Source: Oscillospiraceae bacterium
Lineage (GTDB): Bacteria > Bacillota > Clostridia > Oscillospirales > Oscillospiraceae
Assembly (NCBI GenBank): GCA_017521485.1
Contig: JAFXCL010000037.1
Location: 1 to 32,527, forward strand
Direction: 5' to 3'
DNA length: 32,527 nt
Shown here: one piece after another, positions 24,422 to 32,296 of the stretch
Layout of the letters: each line of letters begins with the position of its first letter
How positions within the stretch are numbered: position 1 is the first letter of the stretch
Notes under the pieces: model-generated
What the model saw: only the letters and a program-made list of their open reading frames with translations
Databases searched by the model: none
What the model was told of the DNA's origin: nothing
Made by a program: the position numbers and the translations under genes

Positions 24422-25513
24422 TTAGTCCAGGTACTCGGGCAGGTAAGCACTTGCGCCGGTATACTCTGCGATCATCTTCATTTCGTCGTAGGTCTTGTCG
24501 TTGAGGTAAACGCCGTTTGCCAGAACCTTAGCTTCGGACTCTGCTTCCTTTTCGCCGTGGATGTAGATCCGGTCCTGACCCTCTGCCTTAGCGGAGTCAC
24601 GGACCTCCTGCAGGTACTTGCTCAGGTTTGCCTCGATCTCCTTCTTGTCGCCGAACATACCGTGATCCAGAGCGATGAAGCAGTGGGCGATGTTGGCGCG
24701 GCCGGGAGTCTTGTAGATGTAGTTGGAGGTAGTACCGCCGGACAGGATAGCTGTTGCGATCTCGCAGAGCATTGCAAAGCCGTAGCCCTTGTAGCCGGAG
24801 GTCATCTCACCGGAGCCGCCCAGAGGCAGGATGCCGCCGCCGGTCTTGGCAATGATGTTCTTCAGCACACGATCAGCCTCGTCACTGTCGTGGCCGTTCT
24901 CGTCCAGAGCCCAGCCAACGGGCAGACCGTTGCCGCGCTTGACGTAAACTTCCAGCTTGCCACGGGGCACAACGGTGGTCGCTGCGTCGAAGGAGTAGAT
25001 GGTAGGCTCAGCGGGCATAGCGAAAGCGATGGGGTTGGTGCCCAGCATAGCCTGCTTGCCGAAGGTGGGAACCATAATTGCCTCGGTATTTGTCATACAC
25101 ATACCGATCAGGCCCTGCTTAGCAGCCATCTTGGTGTAGTAGCCGGCGATGCCGTAGTGGTTGGAGTTACGGACAGTAACCATACCGAAGCCGGTTTTCT
25201 TAGCCTTGTCGATGGCCATCTGCATTGCATCCACACCCAGAGTCTGACCCATAGAGTCGTTACCCTCGATGACAGCAGACAGGGGGGTCTCAAATACGAC
25301 TTCAGGCTGTGCATCCAGCTTGACCAGGCCACTTGTGATCTCCTTGTGGTAGCGGATCAGGCGCTGTACGCCGTGGGACTCGATGCCGGACAGGTCAGCA
25401 GCCAGTAGAACGTCGGTGATCTGGTTGGCCTTCTCCTGGGAGAAGCCGTAGCCCTTGAACACTTCCTGGCAGAATTTTACCAGCTTTTCATAATTAACGT
25501 GATGATACTGCAT
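24422..25513 (-). CDS. Ldh2/malate-lactate-ureidoglycolate dehydrogenase family oxidoreductase
   Basis: A 363-residue NAD(P)H-dependent 2-hydroxyacid dehydrogenase of the fold shared by YlbC/AllD, ComC and Mdh-type enzymes, unrelated to classical LDH. Markers are SGIESHGVQRL (42-52), the catalytic RNSNHYGIAGYY histidine, LGTNPIAFA, and GYKGYGFAMLCEI near the C-terminus. Family members reduce or oxidise small alpha-keto or hydroxy acids such as malate, lactate, ureidoglycolate or 2,3-diketogulonate; the substrate here cannot be told. Neighbouring malic enzyme makes malate a reasonable guess. Confidence 0.88.
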   Translation of the reverse strand: MQYHHVNYEKLVKFCQEVFKGYGFSQEKANQITDVLLAADLSGIESHGVQRLIRYHKEITSGLVKLDAQPEVVFETPLSAVIEGNDSMGQTLGVDAMQMAIDKAKKTGFGMVTVRNSNHYGIAGYYTKMAAKQGLIGMCMTNTEAIMVPTFGKQAMLGTNPIAFAMPAEPTIYSFDAATTVVPRGKLEVYVKRGNGLPVGWALDENGHDSDEADRVLKNIIAKTGGGILPLGGSGEMTSGYKGYGFAMLCEIATAILSGGTTSNYIYKTPGRANIAHCFIALDHGMFGDKKEIEANLSKYLQEVRDSAKAEGQDRIYIHGEKEAESEAKVLANGVYLNDKTYDEMKMIAEYTGASAYLPEYLD

Positions 25514-25536
25514 TTTTCGTACCTCTTTTCGTAAAA

Positions 25537-26358
25537 TTAGACGCCCCAGTAGGAGGAGAAGCCGCCGTCAACAGGCAGAACTGCGCCGTTAACGAAGGAA
25601 GCAGCCTCGGAGCACAGGAAGATCACAGGACCGACCATTTCCTCGGGCTTGCCGTAACGACCCATAGGCGTCTTTGCCAGAACGCGCTCGCCGCGAGGTG
25701 TGGGAGAGCCGTCCTCTTCCTTGGTCAGCAGGAAGCGGTTCTGGTTGGTCAGCAGGAAGCCGGGAGCGATGGCGTTAACACGGATATTGTTGGAATAGTT
25801 CTGGTTGAAGTGGGTAGCCATCCACTCGGTGAAGTTGGCAACCGCAGCCTTCGCACCGCAGTATGCAGCGGTGTTGGTCAGGGGGTGGTAGCTGGACATG
25901 GAGGCGATGTTGATAACATTGCCGTGACCTTGCTTTGCCAGCAGCTCACCGAAGACCATAGTAGTCAGAACAGCGCCGGTAACGTTCAGGTCGAATACCC
26001 ACTTGAAAGCGGCCATATCCAGATTGAAGAAGTCACGGTCAGCAGAAACGGTAGCCTGCGGCTTGTTGCCGCCAGCGCCGTTGATGAGGATGTCGATGTG
26101 ACCGAAGTGTGCGATCACTTCGTCACGGGCAGCTTCCAGGCTCTCCCGCTCCAGAACGTTTGCCTTTACAGCAATTGCGTCGCCGCCAGCTGCGTTAATT
26201 TCGTCAGCGATCTTCTGAGCGCTCTCCAAAAACAGGTCCAGCAGGGCGATCTTTGCGCCCTTCTTTGCCATTTCACGAGCCATCGTGCCGCAGATGATGC
26301 CGCCGGCACCGGTGATGACAGCCACCTGGCCACTGATGTCAAAGCTTACATTGTACAT
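25537..26358 (-). CDS. SDR-family oxidoreductase, D-mannonate-oxidoreductase-like
   Basis: A 273-residue classical short-chain dehydrogenase. T16-G-A-G-G-x-x-x-G is the nucleotide loop, with NGAGGNKPQAT near residue 95, catalytic Ser in NIASMSSY, and Y-x-x-x-K in AAYCGAKAAV. The GGNKP, DLNVTG, NVINIASMSSYHPLT and GFLLTNQNR segments resemble the SDR group that reduces fructuronate to mannonate or handles related sugar acids. It sits between the Ldh-type gene and the iron-sulfur flavoprotein with gaps of about 20 nt. The SDR call is certain; the sugar-acid substrate is inferred from resemblance. Confidence 0.88.
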   Translation of the reverse strand: MYNVSFDISGQVAVITGAGGIICGTMAREMAKKGAKIALLDLFLESAQKIADEINAAGGDAIAVKANVLERESLEAARDEVIAHFGHIDILINGAGGNKPQATVSADRDFFNLDMAAFKWVFDLNVTGAVLTTMVFGELLAKQGHGNVINIASMSSYHPLTNTAAYCGAKAAVANFTEWMATHFNQNYSNNIRVNAIAPGFLLTNQNRFLLTKEEDGSPTPRGERVLAKTPMGRYGKPEEMVGPVIFLCSEAASFVNGAVLPVDGGFSSYWGV

Positions 26359-26376
26359 TATTAACTCCTCCTTAAA

Positions 26377-28866
26377 TTAAACCGTATATCCAAGATTTAC
26401 CATTTCAATATTTCCGTTGGGGCAGCGATTGAAACACATACCGCAGGCAACGCATTCTTCCTTGCGGATATGCATTGTATCGGTGTCTGCAACCTCGGGG
26501 GCAAAGTCTGTGCAGATGGTCTTACACAGCTGGCAGCCCTCGCCACAGCCGCAATTTAAGCAGCGGGATGCTTCCTTCACAGCCTCAGCCTCGGTCATCA
26601 CCCGGCTGTATGCCTCAAAGTCAGCCTTGCGCTCTTCAGCGCTCTTATTCAGCTTCACAGGATTGATATCCCGCTTTAAGTAACCGGTGCGCTTGCGGAC
26701 CATTTCTGCATTGACAGTCTTGACTGTGCCGATAGCAGTCAGAGTTGCACCCTCACCGCGGATAGCAGCATCCATTGCAGCAGCTGCGTTCTTACCGGCA
26801 GAGATGGCAGAGATCACATTGCGGATCTTCTCGCTGGTCATCATCACATCGCCTGCAGGCAACTCGGTAACATAGTCATTTTCTACGATCACCTGATCGC
26901 AGGAGAGGGTCATCTGGGCGCCGTCCTTAGTAAAGGAGATGCTATTTGCAGAAACCTCATTGATAATAACCTTATCGAAGGTCACCACGCCCTCTTCCTT
27001 TGCATCTGCGAGCATTTCAGCTTCGCCGCTGCGCTGGGCAAAACCTGCAGGGTTCAGGATGGTTACATTCTTCGCACCCAGACGGACTGCACAGCGGGCT
27101 GCATCCACAGCAGCAAAGCCGCCGCCCAGAACAGCAACGCGGTCAGAAACCTTTACATTTTCGCCGCAGTTGACCTGATACAGGAACTGCCGGGCATCCA
27201 CGCCTTCCCATACGGAGTACACAGGCTTGTTTGCGCCCACAGCAGCAAAGACCTTCTCATAGCCTTCTGCCTTTAATTCGTCTGCATTGGAAACTGCCTT
27301 GCCGAACACAAAGTTCACGCCGCAGGCCTTCAGGTTTTCAACTTCCTCGTCAAGGATTGCCTTGTGACCCATATAGTTGGGGATGCCATAGCGCAGTGCG
27401 CCGCCGGCAGAGGCTTCCTTCTCGAAAACAGTCACTTCGTAGCCGCCCTTAGTAAGCTCCGCAGCACAGCTCAAACCGCAAGGACCGGCGCCGATCACAG
27501 CAACCTTATGTCCGTTGGGTTCTGCCTTTGCCCAGGCGGGCTTCCAGCCCTGTGCCTTGCCGTATTCCAGAACGAACTTTTTCAGCTCACGGATCTTCAC
27601 AGGGGCATCGATGCTGCCGCGGATACAGGCATCCTCACAGGGATGGGTGCACACCAGTGCACACAGGTTCTGCAGGGCATTTTTGCCGGTGATCAGGTCA
27701 AAGGCTTCCTTGTACTCGCCCTTGGCGATTTTCTGCACATAAGCCTGCACCGGTACATGGTGGGGGCAGCTGCTCTTGCAGGGTGCAGACAGATTGGGCT
27801 CTTTGATCTTTGCATAACCGGCGTACAAGGTTACATCGGTAGCTGTCTTAACTTCATCCACCAGAATGCTTCTAAAGTCATCCAGGGACTTGTAGTTATG
27901 TGCCTGCATATAATCGTGCATACCCTGGATCATAGGACGGACGATGTCATAGCCGGAGATCAGGGTCTCTGCACACACGCCAACCAGGTTGCCGCCACAC
28001 ATCACCATTTCCACAGCGTCACGCCAGTTGGTAATGCCGCCGCAAGCCATAATGGGAGGCTCTTTGCCGCAGACCTTACGCATTTCGTATGTATCACGCT
28101 GAGCAAGGGGCTTCAGCCAGGTGGAGCAGTAGCAGCTCATACTGACCTCGTCCTGCAGGTGATAGAAAGCGCGCTCGGGGTTATCCAGATTAATGGGGGG
28201 AATACCCATCCGGTTTCCGGTACCGCCAACAGCATCTGCGCCGGCTTCGTACAGGCTCTTTGCCACCTGTGCGATCTTGCCGCCCTCGGGGGTCAGCTTT
28301 ACGAACAGGGGGATATTGATCGCCTTCTTAACAGCGCTGACGATCTCGGCTGCCACATTGGCATTCTGTCCCATACTTGCGCCGGTCTGCTTGGAAGCAG
28401 TCTGGCTGCCGCCGCTTGTCAGCTCCAGGTTGTAGGACATATTGGGGCAGCACATATTCAGCTCGATGATGTCTGCACCGGCCTTCTCGAACTCCACGGC
28501 CATATTGACCCAGCCGGCAACACCGTCGTCACCTGCATAGGTCATATTTGCCATCAGTTTCAGGTCTTTCAGCAAGGGCTTTGCATCCCGGATCAGCTTC
28601 AGACCCTCTTGGAAGGTCAAACGCTTTTCTGTGGTAAATGCCAGTGCATCCCGGTCCTTAAAAATACCATAGCGGGGCTTGCGGTTGATATAGGGAGCGG
28701 GGTCAATGCTCAGCTTAATGCTGGCAGCCGCCCAACCGGTCCGCTCAATTTCCAGCAGCTGCCGGACGTTCTTGGTAGTCGGTCCGGAAGCAACATAGAA
28801 GGGGTTTTTGAAGGTAACGCCGCCGATGGTAACCGGAATTTGGATATCAGGCAGAGTCTTTTTCAT
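26377..28866 (-). CDS. PreA-PreT-like fused iron-sulfur flavoprotein (dihydropyrimidine dehydrogenase-like)
   Basis: An 829-residue three-part protein. Residues 1-345 form a DHOD/PreA-like FMN barrel with NPFYVASGP, LNMCCPNMS and KLTPEGG. Residues about 360-415 hold the GltD/PreT-type Fe-S cysteines (C363, C367, C402, C406, C410, C414). Residues about 455-720 are the FAD/NAD(P)H reductase (GAGPCG 459-464, GGGFAA). Residues 769-816 carry ferredoxin-type cysteine clusters. The order DHOD, reductase, ferredoxin differs from eukaryotic dihydropyrimidine dehydrogenase (reductase first) and from the two-subunit bacterial PreT/PreA. The substrate loop after LNMCCPN is unlike the pyrimidine enzymes by eye, so another substrate is possible. 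It starts 2 nt after the Gfo/Idh gene. Confidence 0.85.
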   Translation of the reverse strand: MKKTLPDIQIPVTIGGVTFKNPFYVASGPTTKNVRQLLEIERTGWAAASIKLSIDPAPYINRKPRYGIFKDRDALAFTTEKRLTFQEGLKLIRDAKPLLKDLKLMANMTYAGDDGVAGWVNMAVEFEKAGADIIELNMCCPNMSYNLELTSGGSQTASKQTGASMGQNANVAAEIVSAVKKAINIPLFVKLTPEGGKIAQVAKSLYEAGADAVGGTGNRMGIPPINLDNPERAFYHLQDEVSMSCYCSTWLKPLAQRDTYEMRKVCGKEPPIMACGGITNWRDAVEMVMCGGNLVGVCAETLISGYDIVRPMIQGMHDYMQAHNYKSLDDFRSILVDEVKTATDVTLYAGYAKIKEPNLSAPCKSSCPHHVPVQAYVQKIAKGEYKEAFDLITGKNALQNLCALVCTHPCEDACIRGSIDAPVKIRELKKFVLEYGKAQGWKPAWAKAEPNGHKVAVIGAGPCGLSCAAELTKGGYEVTVFEKEASAGGALRYGIPNYMGHKAILDEEVENLKACGVNFVFGKAVSNADELKAEGYEKVFAAVGANKPVYSVWEGVDARQFLYQVNCGENVKVSDRVAVLGGGFAAVDAARCAVRLGAKNVTILNPAGFAQRSGEAEMLADAKEEGVVTFDKVIINEVSANSISFTKDGAQMTLSCDQVIVENDYVTELPAGDVMMTSEKIRNVISAISAGKNAAAAMDAAIRGEGATLTAIGTVKTVNAEMVRKRTGYLKRDINPVKLNKSAEERKADFEAYSRVMTEAEAVKEASRCLNCGCGEGCQLCKTICTDFAPEVADTDTMHIRKEECVACGMCFNRCPNGNIEMVNLGYTV

Positions 28867-28868
28867 AT

Positions 28869-29939
28869 TTATGCCTCCAGTGCGTCGTTTTTAATGTGGG
28901 TTCCTTCCTTAGCGGATTTGTAGATCAGGTTGATGACCTTCAGGGTCTCCAGACCGTCCTTGCCGCGCAAGCCTACCTGTGCATCTACACCAGCCTTGCA
29001 GCACTCCACAAAGTGGTTGATCTCGCCGCAGTAACCCAGGTTGTACTTTTCGTCAACAGCGGGGGTGGACCAGCCGGTGGTGATCTCAGCCTTTTCTACG
29101 GTGTAGTCAAGACCGGGGATGGAGAAGACCTTCACAGGACCGGAGAAGCTCAGGTCCACATGGACACAGCCTTCCTCACAGTAGATGTCCAGTACATCTT
29201 CCATGCCGCCAACGGTCACATAGTTTGCTTCCAGCGTTGCGTAGGTACCGTCTGCAAAACGCAGGAATGCGCCTGCCCAGTCCTCGCCCTCCATCTGCTG
29301 GTGGACCATATTGTTCTCGCCGCCGCCGGATGTCATGGCAGTCAGCTCGCTCCACTTGTTGTCCTTCATAGCCAGCATAAAGCTAACAGGGTGAACACCC
29401 AGGTGCACCATACAGCCGCCGCCGCAGTACTTGATGGTCTGGGCGAAGGGGCTGTGAGAACCGCAGTGGCTCTCCCGAGCACGGACATACAGGGGTTTAC
29501 CTACCTTACCGGAGTTGATGATCTCCATTGCCTTGCGGAAAGCAGGGGCAAAGAGCCAGTCCTCAGCATAGTAGATGTGCTTACCCAGCTTATCAGCGGT
29601 GTCTACCATATCCTGCGCATCTTCAACGGTGGTAGCCAGGGGCTTCTCACAGATGATATCGCGACCTGCATTCATAGCCTTGATTGCTACATCGTGGTGC
29701 AGGAAGTTGGGCATACAGATGTCCACCAGATCGCACTGGCACTCAGCAATTGCCTTGTCGTAATCGTCATAAGCAGTGTAGCCGGTGAAGCCGTAGCGGT
29801 TTGCCAGTTCTTCGATGCGGCTCAAGTTCCTGTCGCAAATACCGACGATCTGCACCTTGTCCAGCATACGGCTGTAGCCGTCAGAATGAAGATCGGCAGA
29901 AAATGCTGCGCCGATCAGCAGAACTCTCAATTTTTCCAT
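28869..29939 (-). CDS. Gfo/Idh/MocA-family sugar or cyclitol dehydrogenase
   Basis: A 356-residue NAD(P)-dependent oxidoreductase. The N-terminal Rossmann fold begins RVLLIGAAFSADLHSDGY. E98-K-P100 is the family's catalytic-lysine motif, and the C-terminal alpha/beta domain contains GGGCMVHLGVHPV with the usual D/H-type active-site region. Members oxidise inositols, glucose, N-acetylhexosamines or sugar acids. It is the third gene of the operon, 15 nt after the creatininase-family gene, where it could produce a keto-sugar or keto-cyclitol for the hydrolase (inference). Confidence 0.9.
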   Translation of the reverse strand: MEKLRVLLIGAAFSADLHSDGYSRMLDKVQIVGICDRNLSRIEELANRYGFTGYTAYDDYDKAIAECQCDLVDICMPNFLHHDVAIKAMNAGRDIICEKPLATTVEDAQDMVDTADKLGKHIYYAEDWLFAPAFRKAMEIINSGKVGKPLYVRARESHCGSHSPFAQTIKYCGGGCMVHLGVHPVSFMLAMKDNKWSELTAMTSGGGENNMVHQQMEGEDWAGAFLRFADGTYATLEANYVTVGGMEDVLDIYCEEGCVHVDLSFSGPVKVFSIPGLDYTVEKAEITTGWSTPAVDEKYNLGYCGEINHFVECCKAGVDAQVGLRGKDGLETLKVINLIYKSAKEGTHIKNDALEA

Positions 29940-29954
29940 TGTGATCCACTCTCC

Positions 29955-30695
29955 TTAAAAATAACTGTAGTTAAATTTTTCCTTACTTTCCATATATGCG
30001 AAGATCTTCTCCAGTTGTTCCACTGTTTGATTGGCACAGTGTTCAAAGATCGCTTCGCCCTTTTGTGCGCTTGCCTTGGTAGGCTCGCCCCAAACGCCGT
30101 CCGGGCAGGCTCTAAACAGGCTGCCGTAATTTAAGTAGGGTCTGGGAACATCGGGAACATGATCCACCGCCCGGTCCATATGTACCGTCTGTGGAGCAAT
30201 GGCAAGAATTTGAGAGGTCTCCACCTCGCCTGCATGCAGCTCTGTGTTGGTTTCGATTATGCCTTCCGCATAGAGATTTCCAAAGAAAGAGCATCCATCG
30301 ATCAGCGCCACCATCAGATCCGGATTATACCGGGCATTCAGGTCCCGGACAAGGGGGGTGTTGATAAACACGCCACCGTGGAGCTGCAGGATTGCAACCT
30401 TCTTAAAGCCCTGCACTTTCAGGCTCATAATGATGTCGGTCATCATCTGGTAGAAGGTAACGGGTTCCATCCATACCGTTCCCTTTTTGCCCATCTGCTC
30501 CCGACAGGTGGAGATGGGAAGGGCAGGTACCAAAAAGGCGTTCATTTTCTCTGCCACACGCCGGCCCAGCTCCGCTGCGATGGCCCAGTCGGTCATCACC
30601 GGCAGGTGGGGTCCGTGCTGCTCCAGAGAACCCACAGGAATGATTGCCAGCTCTGGATCGATCGCCATAATTTCGTCCGCAGTCTTGCGATACAT
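29955..30695 (-). CDS. Creatininase-family metal-dependent amidohydrolase/hydrolase
   Basis: A 246-residue cytoplasmic metalloprotein. The N-terminal motif GSLEQHGPHLPVMTD gives metal ligands E25, H27 and D36, and HAGEVETS (154-161) gives further ligands. The usual NGHGGN segment reads LQLHGGVFIN (103-112), keeping the histidine and glycines but losing both asparagines. Family activities include creatininase, the archaeal formamide hydrolase ArfB, MftE and C-C hydrolysis of keto-inositols, so substrate cannot be read from family alone. AGGAAG precedes the ATG. It is the second gene of the operon. Confidence 0.87.
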   Translation of the reverse strand: MYRKTADEIMAIDPELAIIPVGSLEQHGPHLPVMTDWAIAAELGRRVAEKMNAFLVPALPISTCREQMGKKGTVWMEPVTFYQMMTDIIMSLKVQGFKKVAILQLHGGVFINTPLVRDLNARYNPDLMVALIDGCSFFGNLYAEGIIETNTELHAGEVETSQILAIAPQTVHMDRAVDHVPDVPRPYLNYGSLFRACPDGVWGEPTKASAQKGEAIFEHCANQTVEQLEKIFAYMESKEKFNYSYF

Positions 30696-30715
30696 AATAC
30701 GCTTCCTTTCTGTTA

Positions 30716-31477
30716 TTACAGCTTGGAAGCGCTGTCAGCATCCAGATACAGAGTTGCACTGGGGTGGTTGCGCAGGATACTTGCAGGGCAAGCGGTGGTC
30801 ACTTCACCGTAAATTGCGTTATGTACTGCATCAGCCTTGCGGATGGTGGGAACTACGCAGATCGCCTGGGGAATGCTCATAATCAGGGACATGGTCATGG
30901 TCATTGCGTTCTTCGGCACTGCATCCAGATTGGGGAAGCAGCCGTCGTTGACCTGCTGCTGACGGCAAACATCGTCCAGCTCTACGATCTTGACCATCTT
31001 GGGGTCATTGAAGTCTGCAACAGCGGGGTCATTGAAAGCCAGGTGACCGTTCTCGCCAATGCCCAGGAAGATCAGATCGATGGGATACTTCTTCAGAAGC
31101 TCGGTGTAGGACTCACACTTAGCCTCTGCCTCGTCCTTGCCGCACAGCAGATAGTGCAGCTCCTTAAAGGGAACCTTGTCAAAAATGGCTCTGCGCAGGA
31201 AGTTGCCAAAGCCTGCAGGCTCGCTTGCGTCAATGCCTACATACTCGTCCTGATGGAAGCCACGAACCTTGGTCCAGTCGATGTCCTGCTTCAGCAGATG
31301 CTCCAGCACATCGTCCTGAGAGGGCGCAGCAGCAAATACCAGATTTGCCTCGCCCTTTTCTGCAATGATTGCATTGATGCGCTTTGCGGCATCCTCGGCA
31401 GCAGCCTTGCCCATTTCCTTCCGCTCATCGAAAATACGAACGGACAGATTCACTACTTTCTTACCTTGTCTTTCCAT
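30716..31477 (-). CDS. NagB/6-phosphogluconolactonase-family protein (glucosamine-6-P deaminase-like)
   Basis: A 253-residue alpha/beta protein aligned by eye to NagB. FHQDEYVG (74-81) matches the FNMDEY region and GIGENGHLAFNDP (139-151) matches the active-site loop GVGNDGHIAFNEP. The positions of E. coli NagB D141 and E148 are N143 and D150, while H145 is kept. This pattern marks a distinct subfamily and makes standard deaminase/isomerase activity uncertain. The start at 31477 has GGAGG 9 nt upstream. It is the first gene of the seven-gene operon, suggesting an early sugar-phosphate or lactone step. Confidence 0.85.
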   Translation of the reverse strand: MERQGKKVVNLSVRIFDERKEMGKAAAEDAAKRINAIIAEKGEANLVFAAAPSQDDVLEHLLKQDIDWTKVRGFHQDEYVGIDASEPAGFGNFLRRAIFDKVPFKELHYLLCGKDEAEAKCESYTELLKKYPIDLIFLGIGENGHLAFNDPAVADFNDPKMVKIVELDDVCRQQQVNDGCFPNLDAVPKNAMTMTMSLIMSIPQAICVVPTIRKADAVHNAIYGEVTTACPASILRNHPSATLYLDADSASKL

Positions 31478-31525
31478 AATCAATTTCCTCCTGCTTGTTA
31501 ATTTTTTGCGGTATTATTCCATTCT

Positions 31526-31566
31526 GATTTAAGTATAAATCAAATTTAGCTGGGTTTCCTTGAAAC
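31526..31566 (-). promoter_or_regulatory. Candidate operator palindromes upstream of the catabolic operon
   Basis: Two inverted repeats lie 50-90 nt before the first gene: GATTTA-AGTA-TAAATC (31526-31541) and GTTTC-CTT-GAAAC (31554-31566). No clear -35/-10 pair was found around them. They may be regulator sites, by position only. Confidence 0.3.
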
Positions 31567-31696
31567 AATTGATAGTGTAAAAAGTTTTTCTTTGTTTTTT
31601 TGATATTCCACCCCTGTAAAATGCCTAAATTTTCCAAACCCTTCCATTTTGGTTTGTGGACAATGACACAGAGCTTCGTCATTTGGCAATACAGTA

Positions 31697-31716
31697 TCAA
31701 ATTTCAGTTTGACGAT
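31697..31716. repeat. MITE-like element, half copy D
   Basis: TCAAATTTCAGTTTGACGAT is identical to the first 20 nt of copy C (16218-16237), but no matching right end is seen. It is followed by a GGCGGG/CCCGCC-type hairpin (about 31729-31748). Confidence 0.5.
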
Positions 31717-31768
31717 CCGGTATGGTAGGGCGGGGGCTTGCTCCCGCCGTTGTTTAATGTTGGGAAGG

Positions 31769-31806
31769 TTTTAGGGACACCCCTCCCGGGGTGTCCCTAA
31801 AAAACC
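31769..31806. repeat. Large perfect palindrome without terminator polarity
   Basis: TTTTAGGGACACCCC, a 4-nt centre TCCC, then GGGGTGTCCCTAAAA. The T tract precedes and the A tract follows the stem on both strands, so it is not a classical rho-independent terminator in either direction. Confidence 0.55.
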
Positions 31807-31865
31807 AACAGATTGTTTCCCGCACTATACCATTAAAATATAATTGGTCGGTACTATGAACGTTT

Positions 31866-32049
31866 GCGGTGCCTGACAAAATCTTCGGGCTTTCGCATTT
31901 CCTCGATTTTGTCGACCGCGGCACACACTGCGCCCTCGCTGTATCTGCCACCGGCAGCGCTCGGGCTCGTGGCTACCTCCTTCGCAACGCTCAGTCGGTA
32001 AAGCGATAGTCTGTTGATCGTAGATCATTGATGCGAAGGCATCAATGAT
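31866..32049. repeat. Hairpin-rich intergenic element, copy 2
   Basis: GCGGT (31866-31870) pairs with ACCGC (31915-31919), as in the copy at 30-83. Between them GACAAAATC/GATTTTGTC (31875-31883/31905-31913) replaces the CTGTGTGC stem of copy 1. CTGCC/GGCAG (31945-31949/31953-31957) replaces CCGCC/GGCGG, inside the conserved frame CGCTGTAT..CGCTC. An 11-bp stem with GAAG loop (32024-32034/32039-32049) closes it. No gene is seen. Confidence 0.6.
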
Positions 32050-32051
32050 GG

Positions 32052-32093
32052 CCAAATAAAAAGGACATCCTTTCGGATGTCCTTTTTATTTGG
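32052..32093 (-). terminator. Terminator of the 5S rRNA-tRNA-Asn unit
   Basis: A 19-bp perfect stem (32052-32070/32075-32093) with loop TTTC, T-rich on the minus-strand exit. Its 5' arm on the transcript includes the CCA end of tRNA-Asn. Confidence 0.9.
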
Positions 32094-32166
32094 CTCCCCT
32101 TGTTGGACTCGAACCAACGACCTGCGGATTAACAGTCCGTCGCTCTACCGACTGAGCTAAAGAGGA
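32091..32166 (-). tRNA. tRNA-Asn (anticodon GTT)
   Basis: A 76-nt tRNA with encoded CCA. Acceptor TCCTCTT/AAGGGGA, D arm GCTCAGTCGGTAGAGC, anticodon loop CTGTTAA (GTT) and T loop TTCGAGT are all standard. It lies directly downstream of the 5S gene. Confidence 0.97.
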
Positions 32167-32170
32167 ATAT

Positions 32171-32287
32171 TTGTGTTGGCATTACCTATCTTCCCGGGCA
32201 GTCGCCCGCCAAGTATTGTCGGCGCAAACGAGCTTAACTTCTGTGTTCGGGATGGGAACAGGTGGACCCACATGACAATCAACACGA
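32171..32287 (-). rRNA. rrf: 5S ribosomal RNA
   Basis: A 5S gene of about 115 nt. GTGTTG at the 5' end pairs with CAACAC at the 3' end (helix I). The internal blocks CCCATCCCGAACACAGAAGTTAAG and the loop-E/helix IV region GGCGGGCGACTGCCCGGGAAGATAGG are diagnostic (each spans the interior at about 32190-32260). Ends are approximate by a few nt. It is followed by tRNA-Asn and preceded by its own promoter, not by a 23S gene within the window. Confidence 0.95.
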
Positions 32288-32296
32288 ACTCATTTG

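Noticed and set aside
23921-25408. 495-codon plus-strand frame opposite malic enzyme and the Ldh-type gene
   Set aside because: It crosses the boundary of two well-defined genes and has no ribosome site or motif; it is a codon-bias shadow.
27364-30134. Long plus-strand open frames opposite the PreA-PreT-like and Gfo/Idh genes
   Set aside because: They are low-complexity Leu/His/Gly-rich translations typical of antisense frames in GC-rich genes; the minus-strand genes account for the DNA fully.
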